Position numbers and translations under genes: made by a program
Notes under the pieces: model-generated
Told to the model about the DNA's origin: nothing
The model's database searches: none
What the model saw: only the letters and a program-made list of their open reading frames with translations
Part shown: piece after piece, positions 43,475 through 53,954 of the stretch
How the letters are laid out: each line of letters begins with the position of its first letter
Position numbering within the stretch: the first letter of the stretch is position 1
DNA from: an uncultured Methanobrevibacter sp.
GTDB taxonomy: Archaea; Methanobacteriota; Methanobacteria; Methanobacteriales; Methanobacteriaceae
Length of the DNA: 64,000 bases
Reading direction: 5' to 3'
Assembly (NCBI RefSeq): GCF_937881195.1
Contig: NZ_CALGFC010000023.1
Coordinates: 1-64,000 of the forward strand

Positions 43475-44713
43475 ATGGGAACTGAATTTTTAAAGATAAA
43501 AGAAGCAGATGAAGCTAAAAAAATTATAAAAAATCTTTTTGAAGAACTTTATCAAAAGAAGTCAAAAATAGTTCCTATTGAAAAAAGCCATCAAAAAATA
43601 ATTTTTAAAGATATTTTTGCTTCAATGGATCTTCCTCCATTTAATCGATCTCTTATGGATGGATTTGCTGTTAAATCAGAGGATACATTTGGAGCTACCG
43701 ATGAAAATCCAAAAATATTAAAATGTATTGATCGTATCGAAGCAGGATCATTTAGTAAAAAAACAATAAAAAATGGAGAATGCATTGAGATAAGTACTGG
43801 TGCACCAATTCCTAATGGAGCAGATGCAGTAGTTATGGTTGAATTCACAGATAGAGAATCTGAAAAAAATGAAAAATGTGAAAAAATTCATATTCTAAAA
43901 AGTGTAACTCCAAATCAGGATTTGGCACTTCAAGGTTCAGATATAAAAAAGGATGAATTACTTTTAAAAGAAAATACATCCATAAGTCCCGATAAGATAG
44001 GCGTTTTAGCTGCTCAAGGAATTAAAGAGGTTGAAGTATTTGATAAACCTAAAATTGGAGTAATTTCTACTGGAAATGAGCTTGTTATGGAAAATGAATC
44101 CCTTGAATATGGGAAGATATTTGATGTTAACAGTTACTCTATTAAAAATGCATCTATATCAAATGGAGCAGAAGCTACTTCTAATGGCATAGTAAAAGAT
44201 AATTACAATGAACTAAAAACAAAAATAGAAAATTCCCTTAAAGATTCAGAAATAGTTATTTGTTCTGGCGGAACTTCAGCAGGAGTTGGAGACGTGTTAA
44301 GAAATGTCTTAGAGGATATTGGAGAAGTAATACTTCATGGAGTTTCAGTAAAGCCAGGAAAACCTACAATTATTGGAAAGGTAGATGAAAAAATTGTTAT
44401 TGGGCTTCCAGGAAACCCTGTTTCGGCACTAATTATTTTTTATGTTTTTATAATTCCAAATATTAGAGAGTTAGCAGGAAAATTAGGAGATAATAATGAA
44501 AAAGTTAATGCTGCTTTAGCAAATAGAATTCATTCTCCAAAAGGTAGAATACATTATAATTTAGTTCATATAAAAGATGGATTAGCATATCCAATTGTAA
44601 AAGATTCAGGTGCTATAACCTCTCTTGCTCATGCAGATGGATATATAAAAATTCCTAAAGCTATAGAACTTTTAGATAAAGGAGAAAATGTTAAAGTTAG
44701 ACTTTTCAAATAA
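43475..44713 (+). CDS. moeA: Molybdopterin molybdenumtransferase
   Basis: MoeA inserts molybdate into adenylylated molybdopterin. Formylmethanofuran dehydrogenase and formate dehydrogenase need the product. The 412-residue protein shows NRSLMDGFAVKS near 57-68, STGAPIPNGADAVVMVE, SGGTSAGVGD, VKPGKPTIIG and GLPGNPVSA, and a complete C-terminal domain IV. The ATG follows GGAGAT. It is third in the purO-cofE-moeA run. Confidence 0.95.
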   Translation: MGTEFLKIKEADEAKKIIKNLFEELYQKKSKIVPIEKSHQKIIFKDIFASMDLPPFNRSLMDGFAVKSEDTFGATDENPKILKCIDRIEAGSFSKKTIKNGECIEISTGAPIPNGADAVVMVEFTDRESEKNEKCEKIHILKSVTPNQDLALQGSDIKKDELLLKENTSISPDKIGVLAAQGIKEVEVFDKPKIGVISTGNELVMENESLEYGKIFDVNSYSIKNASISNGAEATSNGIVKDNYNELKTKIENSLKDSEIVICSGGTSAGVGDVLRNVLEDIGEVILHGVSVKPGKPTIIGKVDEKIVIGLPGNPVSALIIFYVFIIPNIRELAGKLGDNNEKVNAALANRIHSPKGRIHYNLVHIKDGLAYPIVKDSGAITSLAHADGYIKIPKAIELLDKGENVKVRLFK

Positions 44714-44826
44714 TTAGCTAAAATTAATTAAATCTACAAATAATATAAAATTTTTGATAAGCTAATATTTAATTGAATCTAAATTCTAAATCAATTTAAT
44801 TGAATACTTAAATAATAGGTGAAAAG

Positions 44827-45291
44827 ATGGAAATAGAAGATAAAATCGTTGAAGAACAGAGATTAGCTATAATTAACTATATAGGAAATGTTAAAGATAT
44901 GGGAATACTTATTGCAAAATTATTAGCATGGGCAGAAGTTAAAAAAGTTGAAGTTATTGGAAACCCTTTCTCTATTTATTTTACTAGCCCTCAAAATACT
45001 GATCCTGAAGAAATGGTATATGATATGGGCATCCCTATTTCAAAAGACACTGAACTTTCTGAAGAAGGAGAAATAAAAGTTGTCGAACTTTTAGAACATA
45101 GAGTACTATCCACTATACATAAAGGATCTTATGAAACATTAAAACAATCATATGAAAAAATGGTGGAATATTCTATTAAAAATAATTATGATATTATTGG
45201 ATCTCCTAAAGAAGTTTATATAAATAGTCCCCATGAAGTTCCAGAAAATGAGTTGTTGACTGAAATTCAATTTCCAGTTATAAAAATGTGA
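44827..45291 (+). CDS. GyrI-like small-molecule binding protein
   Basis: This 154-residue protein has the GyrI-like (SOUL/BmrR effector) fold pattern: QRLAIINYIGN at the start, then YDMGIPI, the core strand EHRVLSTIHKGSYETLKQSYEKM, and EVYINSPHEVPENELLTEIQFPV at the end. Stand-alone members bind small hydrophobic ligands and have no DNA-binding domain, and none is present here. The ATG follows AGGTGA. It is the last gene of the plus-strand run and is followed by a hairpin terminator. Confidence 0.85.
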   Translation: MEIEDKIVEEQRLAIINYIGNVKDMGILIAKLLAWAEVKKVEVIGNPFSIYFTSPQNTDPEEMVYDMGIPISKDTELSEEGEIKVVELLEHRVLSTIHKGSYETLKQSYEKMVEYSIKNNYDIIGSPKEVYINSPHEVPENELLTEIQFPVIKM

Positions 45292-45317
45292 GTTTTTCTC
45301 CACATTTAATTCTTTTT
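45284..45317 (+). terminator. Terminator of the GyrI-like gene
   Basis: AAATGTG-AG, loop TTTTT and CT-CCACATTT form a 9-bp stem with one bulged C, overlapping the stop codon. TTCTTTTT follows at 45310-45317. It separates the plus-strand run from the convergent TspO pair. Confidence 0.6.
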
Positions 45318-45383
45318 AATATATTTTTTATAATTATCAATAACATAGAATAAATTATTTAAAAAAAATAGAAAAATTTATTA

Positions 45384-45557
45384 TTAAATATCAATTTTTA
45401 GTACATACTCATTGCCTATGAGTTCATATACCCTACCACATCTAGGACAAACCCATTCAATAGTATTTAGACAATCACGATATAAGCATTTACATTTTAC
45501 TTTCGTGCAGGCTTTTTCTGTATTTCTTGAAGATTTACTTACCAACTTTATCACCAT
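45384..45557 (-). CDS. 57-residue zinc-ribbon-like protein linked to TspO
   Basis: This is a small gene of at most 57 residues. The protein has C17, C22, C24 and C29 followed by the zinc-knuckle VCPRCG (C37, C40) and a basic N-terminus, so it likely binds one or two zinc ions. The outer ATG (45557) lies 3 bp after the tspO stop. A TTG at 45545 is placed better behind GGTGAT and would give 53 residues. The strong codon bias towards a compact Cys-rich peptide and the tight spacing support it as real. I do not recognise the family. Confidence 0.7.
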   Translation of the reverse strand: MVIKLVSKSSRNTEKACTKVKCKCLYRDCLNTIEWVCPRCGRVYELIGNEYVLKIDI

Positions 45558-45560
45558 TTA

Positions 45561-46052
45561 TTAATATAAATTTAAAAGATAAACTGAGTAGTTCAAATAC
45601 ATAGCTATGGTAACCCATATGATATAAGGAATCAGAACTATCCCTGCTAACTTAGAAACCTTATAAAAAGTAATTATGTTCAGAAGTATAAATATCCATA
45701 GAATTATTATAATTCCTAATCCTCCAACTATAGAATGAAATCCGAAGAAAATTATGGACCATATTAAATTTAAACTGAGCTGTATGGAAAATATGATTAA
45801 AGCAGTTTTTACATTTTTATTTTGAATACCTTCTCTCCAGACTAAAAATAGTCCAATACTCATTAATATATAAAGAATATTCCAGACTATTGGAAAAACC
45901 CAACCTGCAGGAGTCCAAGCTGGCTTTGCAATAGAAGCATACCAAGTAGATATTTCCGGAGATGTAAACAAAGAACCAATAATAGCAATTATATAAACTA
46001 TTAAGAAAGAAATTACCAATTTTATAATATCTTCTTTTTTAAAGCTTTCCAT
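45561..46052 (-). CDS. tspO: TspO/MBR-family membrane protein
   Basis: This 163-residue protein has five membrane helices and the tryptophan-rich signature of the family, including AKPAWTPAGWVFPIVWNILY near 43-62 and NLIWSIIFFG. TspO proteins bind porphyrins and related compounds and act in regulation or transport. The ATG lies behind AGGAGG. The tight link to a small zinc-ribbon gene and the presence of hemA within 2 kb suggest, but do not show, a tetrapyrrole link. Confidence 0.92.
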   Translation of the reverse strand: MESFKKEDIIKLVISFLIVYIIAIIGSLFTSPEISTWYASIAKPAWTPAGWVFPIVWNILYILMSIGLFLVWREGIQNKNVKTALIIFSIQLSLNLIWSIIFFGFHSIVGGLGIIIILWIFILLNIITFYKVSKLAGIVLIPYIIWVTIAMYLNYSVYLLNLY

Positions 46053-46366
46053 AATATAATCCTCCTAAGTTATAAATACTTAATTTTAATTTCAATATTG
46101 AATAAAACTTTAAAAATTCTAATTATTAATTATAAATATTATGTGTATAAAAATATATAAATATTATTTAAATATTACAAAAATAATCAATATTATTAAT
46201 ATGATTATTAACCTAATATTTTATAAAAATAGATACTAAAAATAATTACAAAAAATAAAATAATGATTAAAAAAATTAACAAACACTATTAAAAAACTTA
46301 ATTTATGATAAAATTATGCTATTTTACATAGCAAATATAAATATAAATATAATCCATATAATAAAT

Positions 46367-47086
46367 ATGGAAAATATGAATGTTAAAGAGATGCTTATTG
46401 ATTCTGTAAAATATGCACTAAAAGGAAAAAAAGATTTTATTTTTTTGGGGCTTCTTCTTTGGTCAATAAGTATTAGTACTTATATTACTGAAGAATATTT
46501 AATAATAGGGATTTTTTTATTTATTCCTCTATCAATTTTTTTACTTATAGAAGGAGGATATCTTGCCACTATAATTGAAGATAGTATATTTGGTTCAGAT
46601 GTCCATCCTCAATTTAAAAATATTAAAATATTAATTTGGAGAGGAATAAAAGAGGTTATAATATTTGTTGTTTATTTGTTTATACCATTAGTAGTATTGA
46701 TAATATCATTAATTGATACTATTATATTTTCAGACGACATTTCTAATTTTATTATATTTATATTGTTCATTTTATCATTATTTGGTTCATTGTTTGTTGT
46801 TCAGGCAGCAATTATTCATTATGAATACAATCATTCCAATTTACGTGCAATATTTGAGATTAGAACTATATTAAAAAAATTAAAAAACATGGGAACTGGT
46901 AAATTTATTAGCTCTTTTTCATTTGTAATATTATTTACATTAATTTTACAACCGACTTTATCAGATATTTCTGAACATATTCACCCTTTATTATCCCTAA
47001 TACTAGCATTTACAATATTACCATTTTTAGCAGTATTTTCGGCTAGATTCATGGGATTAATAGGCAGATATCATTTTAAAGAGTAA
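46367..47086 (+). CDS. DUF4013-like membrane protein
   Basis: This is a membrane protein of about 239 residues with six or so hydrophobic helices. The pattern MLIDSVKYALKGKKDFIFLG at the start, LIEGGYLATIIEDSI, and the C-terminal ARFMGLIGRYHF resembles the DUF4013 family common in Methanobrevibacter. The start is uncertain. An ATG at 46316 is in frame, but a TATA-like string (AAATATAAATATAA) lies 20-25 bp before the ATG at 46367, which would make that a leaderless start. No binding site precedes either. Function unknown. Confidence 0.75.
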   Translation: MENMNVKEMLIDSVKYALKGKKDFIFLGLLLWSISISTYITEEYLIIGIFLFIPLSIFLLIEGGYLATIIEDSIFGSDVHPQFKNIKILIWRGIKEVIIFVVYLFIPLVVLIISLIDTIIFSDDISNFIIFILFILSLFGSLFVVQAAIIHYEYNHSNLRAIFEIRTILKKLKNMGTGKFISSFSFVILFTLILQPTLSDISEHIHPLLSLILAFTILPFLAVFSARFMGLIGRYHFKE

Positions 47087-47128
47087 TAATCAGATCATTT
47101 AATTTTAAAATTATAAAATAAGAATATA

Positions 47129-47173
47129 TAGAATAAAAATAGATAGAATAGAAATAGATAGAATGAAAATAAG
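47129..47173. repeat. 15-bp tandem array, three copies
   Basis: TAGAATAAAAATAGA and two variants follow in 15-bp register at 47129, 47144 and 47159, between the convergent DUF4013-like gene and hemA. A short (TAA)n run follows near 47227. Confidence 0.7.
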
Positions 47174-47347
47174 TTAAAAATAAAATATAATTAGGAAAAA
47201 TAAATTAATAAAAATCAATAAAAAGATAATAATAATAATAATAATATAAATATTTTATATAATAATACATCATATTCAAAAAGATTTTAAATTTAAAAAA
47301 GGAATATTACTAACTATAGTTATAATTAAAAGATCATTAATGAATTA

Positions 47348-48547
47348 TTATTTAAATATGGATTCTAATGTCTTTATAACATCATGATCTTCTTCTTCAG
47401 CAACTTTTTTGATATTTAAAGACATATCATGAAATATTTTATTCACAATAGATTTGGACATATTATCAATTATTTTAGCACTACCTTCAACATTTGAAAG
47501 TTTTGAAGTAGCTTTTAATGCTTCTTTTGTTCGAATATTCTCCATTGATAACCTTATATCCGCTAAAAGATCTTCAACTTCCATTAATTTAAAAGAATTT
47601 TTAAGTAAATTAAACTCAGATTCTATGATTCTTTCTGCTTCTTTAGCTTCATTTTCCCTTAGCTTTTTATTTTCATCAGCTATTCCCCTTAAATCATCAA
47701 TATTAAAAAGTTTAACACCTAGATCTAATACATCTTCATCAATATCTCGTGGATTAGCTATATCAATCATTATAATTGAAGAAGCTTTTTTAGAATCTAT
47801 AAAATCTTCAATTTTTTCTTTATTTAGTATAGTGTGAGGAGCCCCAGTAGCACTTATAATAACATCAGCTGTAGGCAAACATTGACTTAATTCATCTAAA
47901 AGAATAGCTTTTCCATTAAGTTCATCAGCTAATCTAACTGCACGATAGTAAGTTCTATTTGCAACAAATATAGCTTTTAAATCCTTTTCAGCGAGAGCTT
48001 TTGCAACTAATTTTCCCATTTTCCCAGCACCAATTACCAAAACATGCTTGCCTTTTAAATCACCAATATTCTCTTCTGCCAAATCCACAGCTGCAGATCC
48101 AATAGAAACAGAACCTCTATTTATATATGTTTTTTGCCTTACAACTTGTCCTACATGAATAGCTTTTGTAAATAAAGTGTTTAATATCTTACCACAGTGA
48201 TTTTCATCAATACTTCTTTTTTTAGCACTTTTAATTTGACCCAATATTTGATCTTCCCCAATTATCATTGATTCAAGCCCAGAAGTCATTCTAAAAAGAT
48301 GAATTATAGCCATATCATCATAATGAATAATTATATTCTCATTTTCAGTTTTAAAACAATCATTTTCATAGCTAACAATATCAGTATTTATATAATATTC
48401 AACCCTATTACAAGTATTTATCTCAACATATTCTTTAATATCTAAATCTTTTTTAATCTTGTTGAATATGATTTCTAAATCTTTTGCTGTTGTTTCTATT
48501 GTTTCAATATTAGCAACTTTATGGTCAACTCTCAAATTGATTATCAA
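47348..48547 (-). CDS. hemA: Glutamyl-tRNA reductase
   Basis: HemA reduces glutamyl-tRNA(Glu) to glutamate-1-semialdehyde, the first step of tetrapyrrole synthesis (cobamides, F430, siroheme). The 399-residue protein has the catalytic cysteine in EINTCNRVEYY near 43-53, SGLESMIIGEDQILGQIK, and the NADPH site VLVIGAGKMGKLVAKAL. The start is a TTG at 48547 behind GGAGG, which lies inside the last codons of the preceding gene, so the two are coupled. Confidence 0.96.
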   Translation of the reverse strand: MIINLRVDHKVANIETIETTAKDLEIIFNKIKKDLDIKEYVEINTCNRVEYYINTDIVSYENDCFKTENENIIIHYDDMAIIHLFRMTSGLESMIIGEDQILGQIKSAKKRSIDENHCGKILNTLFTKAIHVGQVVRQKTYINRGSVSIGSAAVDLAEENIGDLKGKHVLVIGAGKMGKLVAKALAEKDLKAIFVANRTYYRAVRLADELNGKAILLDELSQCLPTADVIISATGAPHTILNKEKIEDFIDSKKASSIIMIDIANPRDIDEDVLDLGVKLFNIDDLRGIADENKKLRENEAKEAERIIESEFNLLKNSFKLMEVEDLLADIRLSMENIRTKEALKATSKLSNVEGSAKIIDNMSKSIVNKIFHDMSLNIKKVAEEEDHDVIKTLESIFK

Positions 48548-48550
48548 TAG

Positions 48551-49183
48551 TTATCCTCCTTCATTGTTTATAATTTTTTCAGCACATATTTTAGCTTCTT
48601 TTAAATCATTTTCTTTTAATAAATGAGAAATATTATCATCTTGAAGAATTTTATATAAATATTCTTTTCTAGTTTTTTGATTATCAAATTTTTCTTTCAA
48701 AATCTTTCTTGAAAAATCTTGTAACTTAATTTGAAGTATATCCTCTTCAGAAATTATATTTTGAATCTTTTTTCGAAGTTCTCGAGCCATTAATGGACTT
48801 TTACCATTAGTGAAAATTGATATCTGAATATCTTCAATATAAAAACTAGTTGGAACAATAAGATTCCCTTTTTCAGGAAAATCTGCCCGGTTTAATAATT
48901 TATCTTTACTAATTAATGATATATAATCATTTTTAATTTTATCCCCACTAGCTACAACAACAATATCTGCCCAACTAACTAATTTTTTATATGTTTCTTT
49001 AGAGTTATCTTTTTCCAATATTGCCCCTTTGTCCATTAATTCTTTTGAAATCCTATTTCCAGATAATATAACTTTTGAACCATTTTTAAGAAATTTATCA
49101 GCTCTGCGATGTGCAACTTCGCCAGTCCCCAATATAAATACCTTTTTTTCATTAGCATCCAAAAAAATTGAAGTCCAAGTCAT
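48551..49183 (-). CDS. Precorrin-2 dehydrogenase
   Basis: This 210-residue protein matches the NAD-dependent dehydrogenase domain of siroheme synthase (Met8 and CysG N-terminus), which converts precorrin-2 to sirohydrochlorin. It shows FILGTGEVAHRRADKFLKNG near 16-35, VVVASGDKIKND, NRADFPEKGNLIVPTSF and ISIFTNGKSPLMARELRKKI. The ATG follows GTGATAT. It precedes hemA and its 3' end carries the hemA binding site, so both supply tetrapyrroles from one message. Whether it also chelates metal cannot be told. Confidence 0.9.
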   Translation of the reverse strand: MTWTSIFLDANEKKVFILGTGEVAHRRADKFLKNGSKVILSGNRISKELMDKGAILEKDNSKETYKKLVSWADIVVVASGDKIKNDYISLISKDKLLNRADFPEKGNLIVPTSFYIEDIQISIFTNGKSPLMARELRKKIQNIISEEDILQIKLQDFSRKILKEKFDNQKTRKEYLYKILQDDNISHLLKENDLKEAKICAEKIINNEGG

Positions 49184-49631
49184 TATATCACTTTATACAA
49201 ACTTATTTATAGTTTAATTGAAAAATATTTGATTAAAAAATGTGCAAAAAGTATTTAGCTAAAATATTTTATAAAATATTCAAAAAGGGAATAATATAAA
49301 TAAATATTTTATAATATATTTTATAATATATTTTAATTTTATAAATATAAGGAATTAAACTTTAAAAATATAATCCTAAATAAAAAGATATATTCCATTA
49401 ATAATTATAGTTACTATATAATATAAAATATTATCATTTTAATTTATATAATAATATTTTTAATAGAATAATAACTGATTATAAACTAATTTTTTTATAT
49501 TTTAATTAAGAACATATTTTTTATTATAGAAAATTTTTAATTATATAAATTAAAAATTTCCTATTTTCTGCTTTGATAATTTATTAAATAAAAAAAATAA
49601 ATTTTTAAATATAAATAAAAAATTAAAATAT
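49184..49631. other. Intergenic region, no gene seen
   Basis: This is AT-rich DNA between the marker-9 gene and the precorrin-2 dehydrogenase gene. Short repeats of TATTTTATAATATATTTTATAA occur near 49300-49330. No open frame with a binding site is present. Confidence 0.4.
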
Positions 49632-50114
49632 TTATTCTGATTTTTCCAAAGCTTTCATTCTGAGTAACTTCATAGCAGTTCTTAAATCATTATCACAATC
49701 ATGAAGAACCTTAACTGCCTCTTCATCAGTAATTGAAAATGCATCAACTAATGCATTTACATTATCATTATTATTACTATTGCTACTTCCAACTAAAGTT
49801 TCAGATAATTGTTTTTTTAAAGTTAAATACTCATCTACACTCATATCAATATTTCTCAAAACCATATCTCTAAGTGGACAAGGTTTTGATGTTTTACAAC
49901 ACCAGACTAAAGACCCAAAACATGTCCCAGCTCCTTCCCCAAGTCTAGTTTTTTTCGCAAAGTCCTCTTTAATATCCATATATTCTTGTGGAGATAAATT
50001 TACATCATCAAGAGCGTGTAATATTGGACAAGGTTTTACTGGTGGGCAACAAAAAGCTAATGCCCTGCTATCTCCACCCCTGCATACATGTGATGGTGCG
50101 TCATCCCATACCAT
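49632..50114 (-). CDS. Methanogenesis marker protein 9
   Basis: This 160-residue protein has the eight-cysteine domain found in methanogens and described as methanogenesis marker 9. Two copies of the [WFY]CCxxKPC motif are present, FCCPPVKPC at about 21-29 and WCCKTSKPC at about 71-79, with further cysteines C11 and C65. The C-terminal 45 residues ([20 protein letters not shown]) look like a UBA-type helical bundle. The ATG follows CGGAGG. Its function is unknown; a metal or iron-sulfur role is plausible. atwA lies upstream on the same strand. Confidence 0.9.
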   Translation of the reverse strand: MVWDDAPSHVCRGGDSRALAFCCPPVKPCPILHALDDVNLSPQEYMDIKEDFAKKTRLGEGAGTCFGSLVWCCKTSKPCPLRDMVLRNIDMSVDEYLTLKKQLSETLVGSSNSNNNDNVNALVDAFSITDEEAVKVLHDCDNDLRTAMKLLRMKALEKSE

Positions 50115-50681
50115 TAATAATCCTCCGATAAAATTTAATATTTAAAATTATTTAATATTTAAAATTATTTAGTATATTTTAAATTAAGATTTAGTTATTT
50201 TTAAATATTAATCTCAAAACATGCCACTAATGACTTATTATATTCTTTTAAATTATATATAAGTTATTATTTGACTTAATATTTTATTATTGTGAATAAA
50301 ATTTAGTATAAACTTTTAATTAAACTATAATATTATAATTTAATAATAAATCCTAATTATTAATTTAGTTATTAATTTAATTATTAATAAATATGATTTA
50401 AAAAAATCAATTTTTTAAAAAAAGTATATTTAGTCTAAAATAAAATTTAGTTTACAATAAATTTCTAATTTTAAATATTATATTAATTATACATTATATT
50501 TAAATTATTCTCATTTAGTTCTAAAATTCAAAAATAAGATACATTATAATTTTTAATTATGTATTTTTAATCATATAATTTATGATTATTATAATTATTA
50601 TTAAAATAAAAAGAGTTATTAATAATATTTAGATTACATATTCTTATCCAAAAACAGCAATCTATTAATTATTAATATTAA
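50115..50681. other. Intergenic region atwA/marker 9
   Basis: Near the marker-9 start a 17-bp motif TTAATATTTAAAATTAT is repeated two to three times at about 50136-50186. The rest is AT-rich with short ATTAATTTA repeats near 50358. No gene is seen. Confidence 0.45.
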
Positions 50682-52271
50682 TTAACCTAACATCTTTTCT
50701 TCTTCTTCAGGAGTTAATTCTTTTACTATGTCTTTAGGTTCCCCTATTTTAAGAATTTTTCCTCCCCTCATCAAAGCAGTCCTATCACATACATCAATCA
50801 CAAAGTCCATATCGTGAGAAATAATTATAAAAGTCTGTTCTAATTCTTCTCTAGCTTTTAATATTGAATCTGTTACTTGTACTCTTGTAATAGGGTCCAT
50901 TGTTCCAGTTGGTTCATCCAATATTATAATATTTGGTTCTTTGATTAATACTTGAGCTATTGCAACCCTATGACGTTCTCCACCACTTAGTTCATTAGGT
51001 TCTTTATTTAATATAACATTAGCCTTATCATCATCAAAACCTACTGCATTCAATGTGTGTATAGCTTTCATTTTAGCAAATTCTGCAGGAAGTTCTAAAC
51101 TTATAGATTCTGTTAAATTTTCAAGAACTGACCTATAAGGATATAAAGAGTATTCCTGATGGAGTAAACCAATATAAGGTATAACTCTACCTCTACCTAA
51201 TGGACCAGATTTAGTCATATCAATCCAGTCATCCCCTAATTTAATTTCTATTTCACCAGAACTAGGTTCAGTTAATCCAATTAGCATCCGGGATAGAGTG
51301 GTTTTTCCAGATCCACTAAGTCCTACAATACCAAATATTTCATTCTTATTAATATTAAGATCAACACCATCTACGGCTTTAATAACCCCTCTTTCAATTG
51401 AGTAATAATGTTTTTTCACATCATCAACATTAATAACAGGACCACCATATTCTACTTCATCTACTTTTTTAGGTAATGGGACAGTCTCTAAAAAATGTCC
51501 TACAACATCATTTGCAGATCCTTCTTCAATTATTTCCCCATTATCTAACCAAATAACTTTATCGGCAAGTTTATTCATTACTTCAGGCCAATGAGAAGTA
51601 ATTACCATGGTTGTACCTTTGTTTTTAACACCATTAATTAAGGTTTGGTGAAGATATTCAGCAGTTTGTGGATCTAATGTTCCTGTTGGTTCATCCGCTA
51701 AAAATAACATAGGTTCTTTAGCCATTTGCCTTGCAAGAACAACTCTCTGTTTTTCACCACCACTCAAATCACGAGCAACATGAGTAATTCTGTGACTCAT
51801 TTGAACCATGTCAAGAAGATCTAAAGCTTTATAAAGATTATCTTCATATTCTCCCTCATCCATTGCTCTCAAAACATTTTCAATTACTGTTTCTCTTTCA
51901 TAAAGAGCAAAATTCCTTTGAAGCATTATTGAAACTCTTTTTCGAATTTCTACATAATCTTTTCTATCGGAATGCCAAAAATCAACAGTTTTAGCTTCTA
52001 ATTTACCTCCACAATTACATGTTTCGCCTACTTTTGATGGAGGTTCAACATGAGAGCACTTATTACATATAGCTATGTTAAAAATCATTTGGCCACTATC
52101 TGGCTCATATTCTTTTGTTCCCCTCAGCATATTTATTAGAACAGATTTACCACATCCACTCCTACCAAGAATTCCAAGAACACTTCCTTCTTCAATTTCA
52201 ACATTCAAATCTTTAAGAACAATAACTCCATTGAATGTTTTTGTAATATTTTTAAGCTCTATAAAAGACAT
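50682..52271 (-). CDS. atwA: Methyl-coenzyme M reductase activation component A2 (ABC ATPase)
   Basis: AtwA is the ATPase of the reductive activation complex that restores Ni(I) in F430 of methyl-coenzyme M reductase. The 529-residue protein is a tandem ABC ATPase without membrane segments. In domain 1, Walker A GRSGCGKS is at 36-43, with LSGGEKQRV and LADEPTG. In domain 2 the motifs are [20 protein letters not shown] and ILDEPTG. A Cys-rich insert after Walker A (C69, C72, C85, C87) probably binds metal. The start follows GGTGGAGAT. Confidence 0.94.
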   Translation of the reverse strand: MSFIELKNITKTFNGVIVLKDLNVEIEEGSVLGILGRSGCGKSVLINMLRGTKEYEPDSGQMIFNIAICNKCSHVEPPSKVGETCNCGGKLEAKTVDFWHSDRKDYVEIRKRVSIMLQRNFALYERETVIENVLRAMDEGEYEDNLYKALDLLDMVQMSHRITHVARDLSGGEKQRVVLARQMAKEPMLFLADEPTGTLDPQTAEYLHQTLINGVKNKGTTMVITSHWPEVMNKLADKVIWLDNGEIIEEGSANDVVGHFLETVPLPKKVDEVEYGGPVINVDDVKKHYYSIERGVIKAVDGVDLNINKNEIFGIVGLSGSGKTTLSRMLIGLTEPSSGEIEIKLGDDWIDMTKSGPLGRGRVIPYIGLLHQEYSLYPYRSVLENLTESISLELPAEFAKMKAIHTLNAVGFDDDKANVILNKEPNELSGGERHRVAIAQVLIKEPNIIILDEPTGTMDPITRVQVTDSILKAREELEQTFIIISHDMDFVIDVCDRTALMRGGKILKIGEPKDIVKELTPEEEEKMLG

Positions 52272-52465
52272 ATCTCCACCTTTAAAAATTAAATTGATTG
52301 TATATTAGTAATATCTTAATCTAATATTCAAAATATATTATTATACGATTTAATAATATAATTATCGTTATATTTATTTTATTATCTAAATACACTCCCA
52401 ATAGTATAATATTCGCACTTATAGCATTTAAAATTAATGTTTATTGATAATTTTTTAATATAATT

Positions 52466-53206
52466 TCATATTTTAGAAATATCAAAATTTAATTTTCCAT
52501 CAATTAAAGCTCTTGCAATAGATATTCCTGAAGCACCAGCATCAATCATCCTTTTTCCACTTTCAATATCAATTATTGAATTATTACCAATTATAAAAAT
52601 ATCTGTTTCATTAGATATTTCCTTTATTAAGTTAAAATCAGCATTAGGGACCCCTGGTTTCATAGCATCGATATGAATATAATCTGCACCCGAATTTTCT
52701 ATTTCCTTAGCTACAATTAAGTTATCTACATTTTTAACATTAGCCCTAACCTTTACAGAAACTTTTTGATTAGATTTTACTTTTTTAACAACTTCACTGA
52801 CAAAATCATTCAAATTATTTAGATCATTAAGCATATTTTGACCACAACCAATGTCTAAAAATTCTTTTTGTCTGCAATGTGCATTTATTTCAATAATATC
52901 TAAATTATTTATCTTACTAATTGCTATAATTGAATCGGGAGAAGTAGCCCGTAAATTTACAGAAATTTTAATTTCTGGATGCCTGTTTTTTATTATATTT
53001 ATTTCATTTTCAATATACGAATACAATTCCTCCAATGGAATTATAAATTCACTTCTACCCCTTTTTAAAATTTTTTCCCCAGCAATTACTGTTTTATAAT
53101 CAGTATTATACCCTCCAAGAGTAAAAACATCAAATCCATAGGGTATGACTTTTAATGCAAAGTTACTATCAGTTATTCCTGCCATGGGAGCAATTACTTT
53201 AATCAT
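52466..53206 (-). CDS. Dus-like TIM-barrel protein, MJ0144-like
   Basis: This 246-residue protein has the dihydrouridine synthase and FMN TIM-barrel pattern: VIAPMAGITDSNFA at the start, EINAHCRQKEFLDIGCGQNM around 113-132 in place of the Dus catalytic Cys region, VSVKVRANV, and GASGISIARALIDG at the end. It is shorter than true Dus enzymes and lacks their tRNA-binding C-terminal domain, so it may act on another substrate. The ATG at 53206 follows GGAGAG. GTP cyclohydrolase III is its upstream neighbour, which I also recall in Methanocaldococcus (MJ0144-MJ0145). Confidence 0.75.
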   Translation of the reverse strand: MIKVIAPMAGITDSNFALKVIPYGFDVFTLGGYNTDYKTVIAGEKILKRGRSEFIIPLEELYSYIENEINIIKNRHPEIKISVNLRATSPDSIIAISKINNLDIIEINAHCRQKEFLDIGCGQNMLNDLNNLNDFVSEVVKKVKSNQKVSVKVRANVKNVDNLIVAKEIENSGADYIHIDAMKPGVPNADFNLIKEISNETDIFIIGNNSIIDIESGKRMIDAGASGISIARALIDGKLNFDISKI

Positions 53207-53954
53207 ATTCTCTCCAGTAAATATAAAAATTACAAATGAATATCTAATAATGGCAATTTTCAATAAAAATTTCCACATAATAAAAATTTAGTTATTATTT
53301 TTAAGTTTAGGGCATAAAAGTTAATAAAATAACAAAGGTTAATATAAATTAGATATTTCATTTTATAATAATATCAATTTAAATATTTAATCTTTACCCC
53401 AAATTCTACAATAATATTATCATCCTAATAATATTTTAATATTACTTAAAAATTTTTAATTTTTTTAAAATGATTATATAATATTTATTTTTATTAATTT
53501 AAATATTTTATTTAATCATTTTTATTATAATTTAAGACCATATATAGATAGAATAATACAATTAAAACAATAAAAATAATTATCTAGGCAATATAAAATT
53601 TAAATTTAATATAAAATAAAATTAAAAAATAAATAAAATTAATAATATAAATAAAATAAATAGAATTAAAAAATAAATGAAATTAATAATATAAATAAAA
53701 TAAATAGAATTAAAAATAAAAAATTATACAAAATATAAATTAAAAGTAGATTAATAAATACTTAATTTTATAAAAACTTATTAAATAATTAAATAACTTA
53801 TTTTAAAAATATTTTTTAGTTATTTTATTGTATAGTATCTTCAATTCATATCTATTAAAAATAAAAGAGAATTGTTAAGTATTTAGGTTTTTAAAGATTA
53901 ATTAATATTTATCTATAAATATTATACATTAGATCATTATTTAAATAATTGAGA
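53207..53954. other. Intergenic region with 44-bp repeat
   Basis: This 750-bp region lies between GTP cyclohydrolase III and the Dus-like gene and contains no gene. It includes a two-copy 44-bp tandem repeat at 53636-53720. The rest has very low G+C. Confidence 0.5.
53636..53720. repeat. 44-bp tandem repeat, two copies
   Basis: The unit at 53636-53679 recurs at 53680, identical for at least its first 35 bp. A partial degenerate copy precedes it. The unit is made of AATTAATAATATAAATAAAA and similar strings. Confidence 0.75.
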
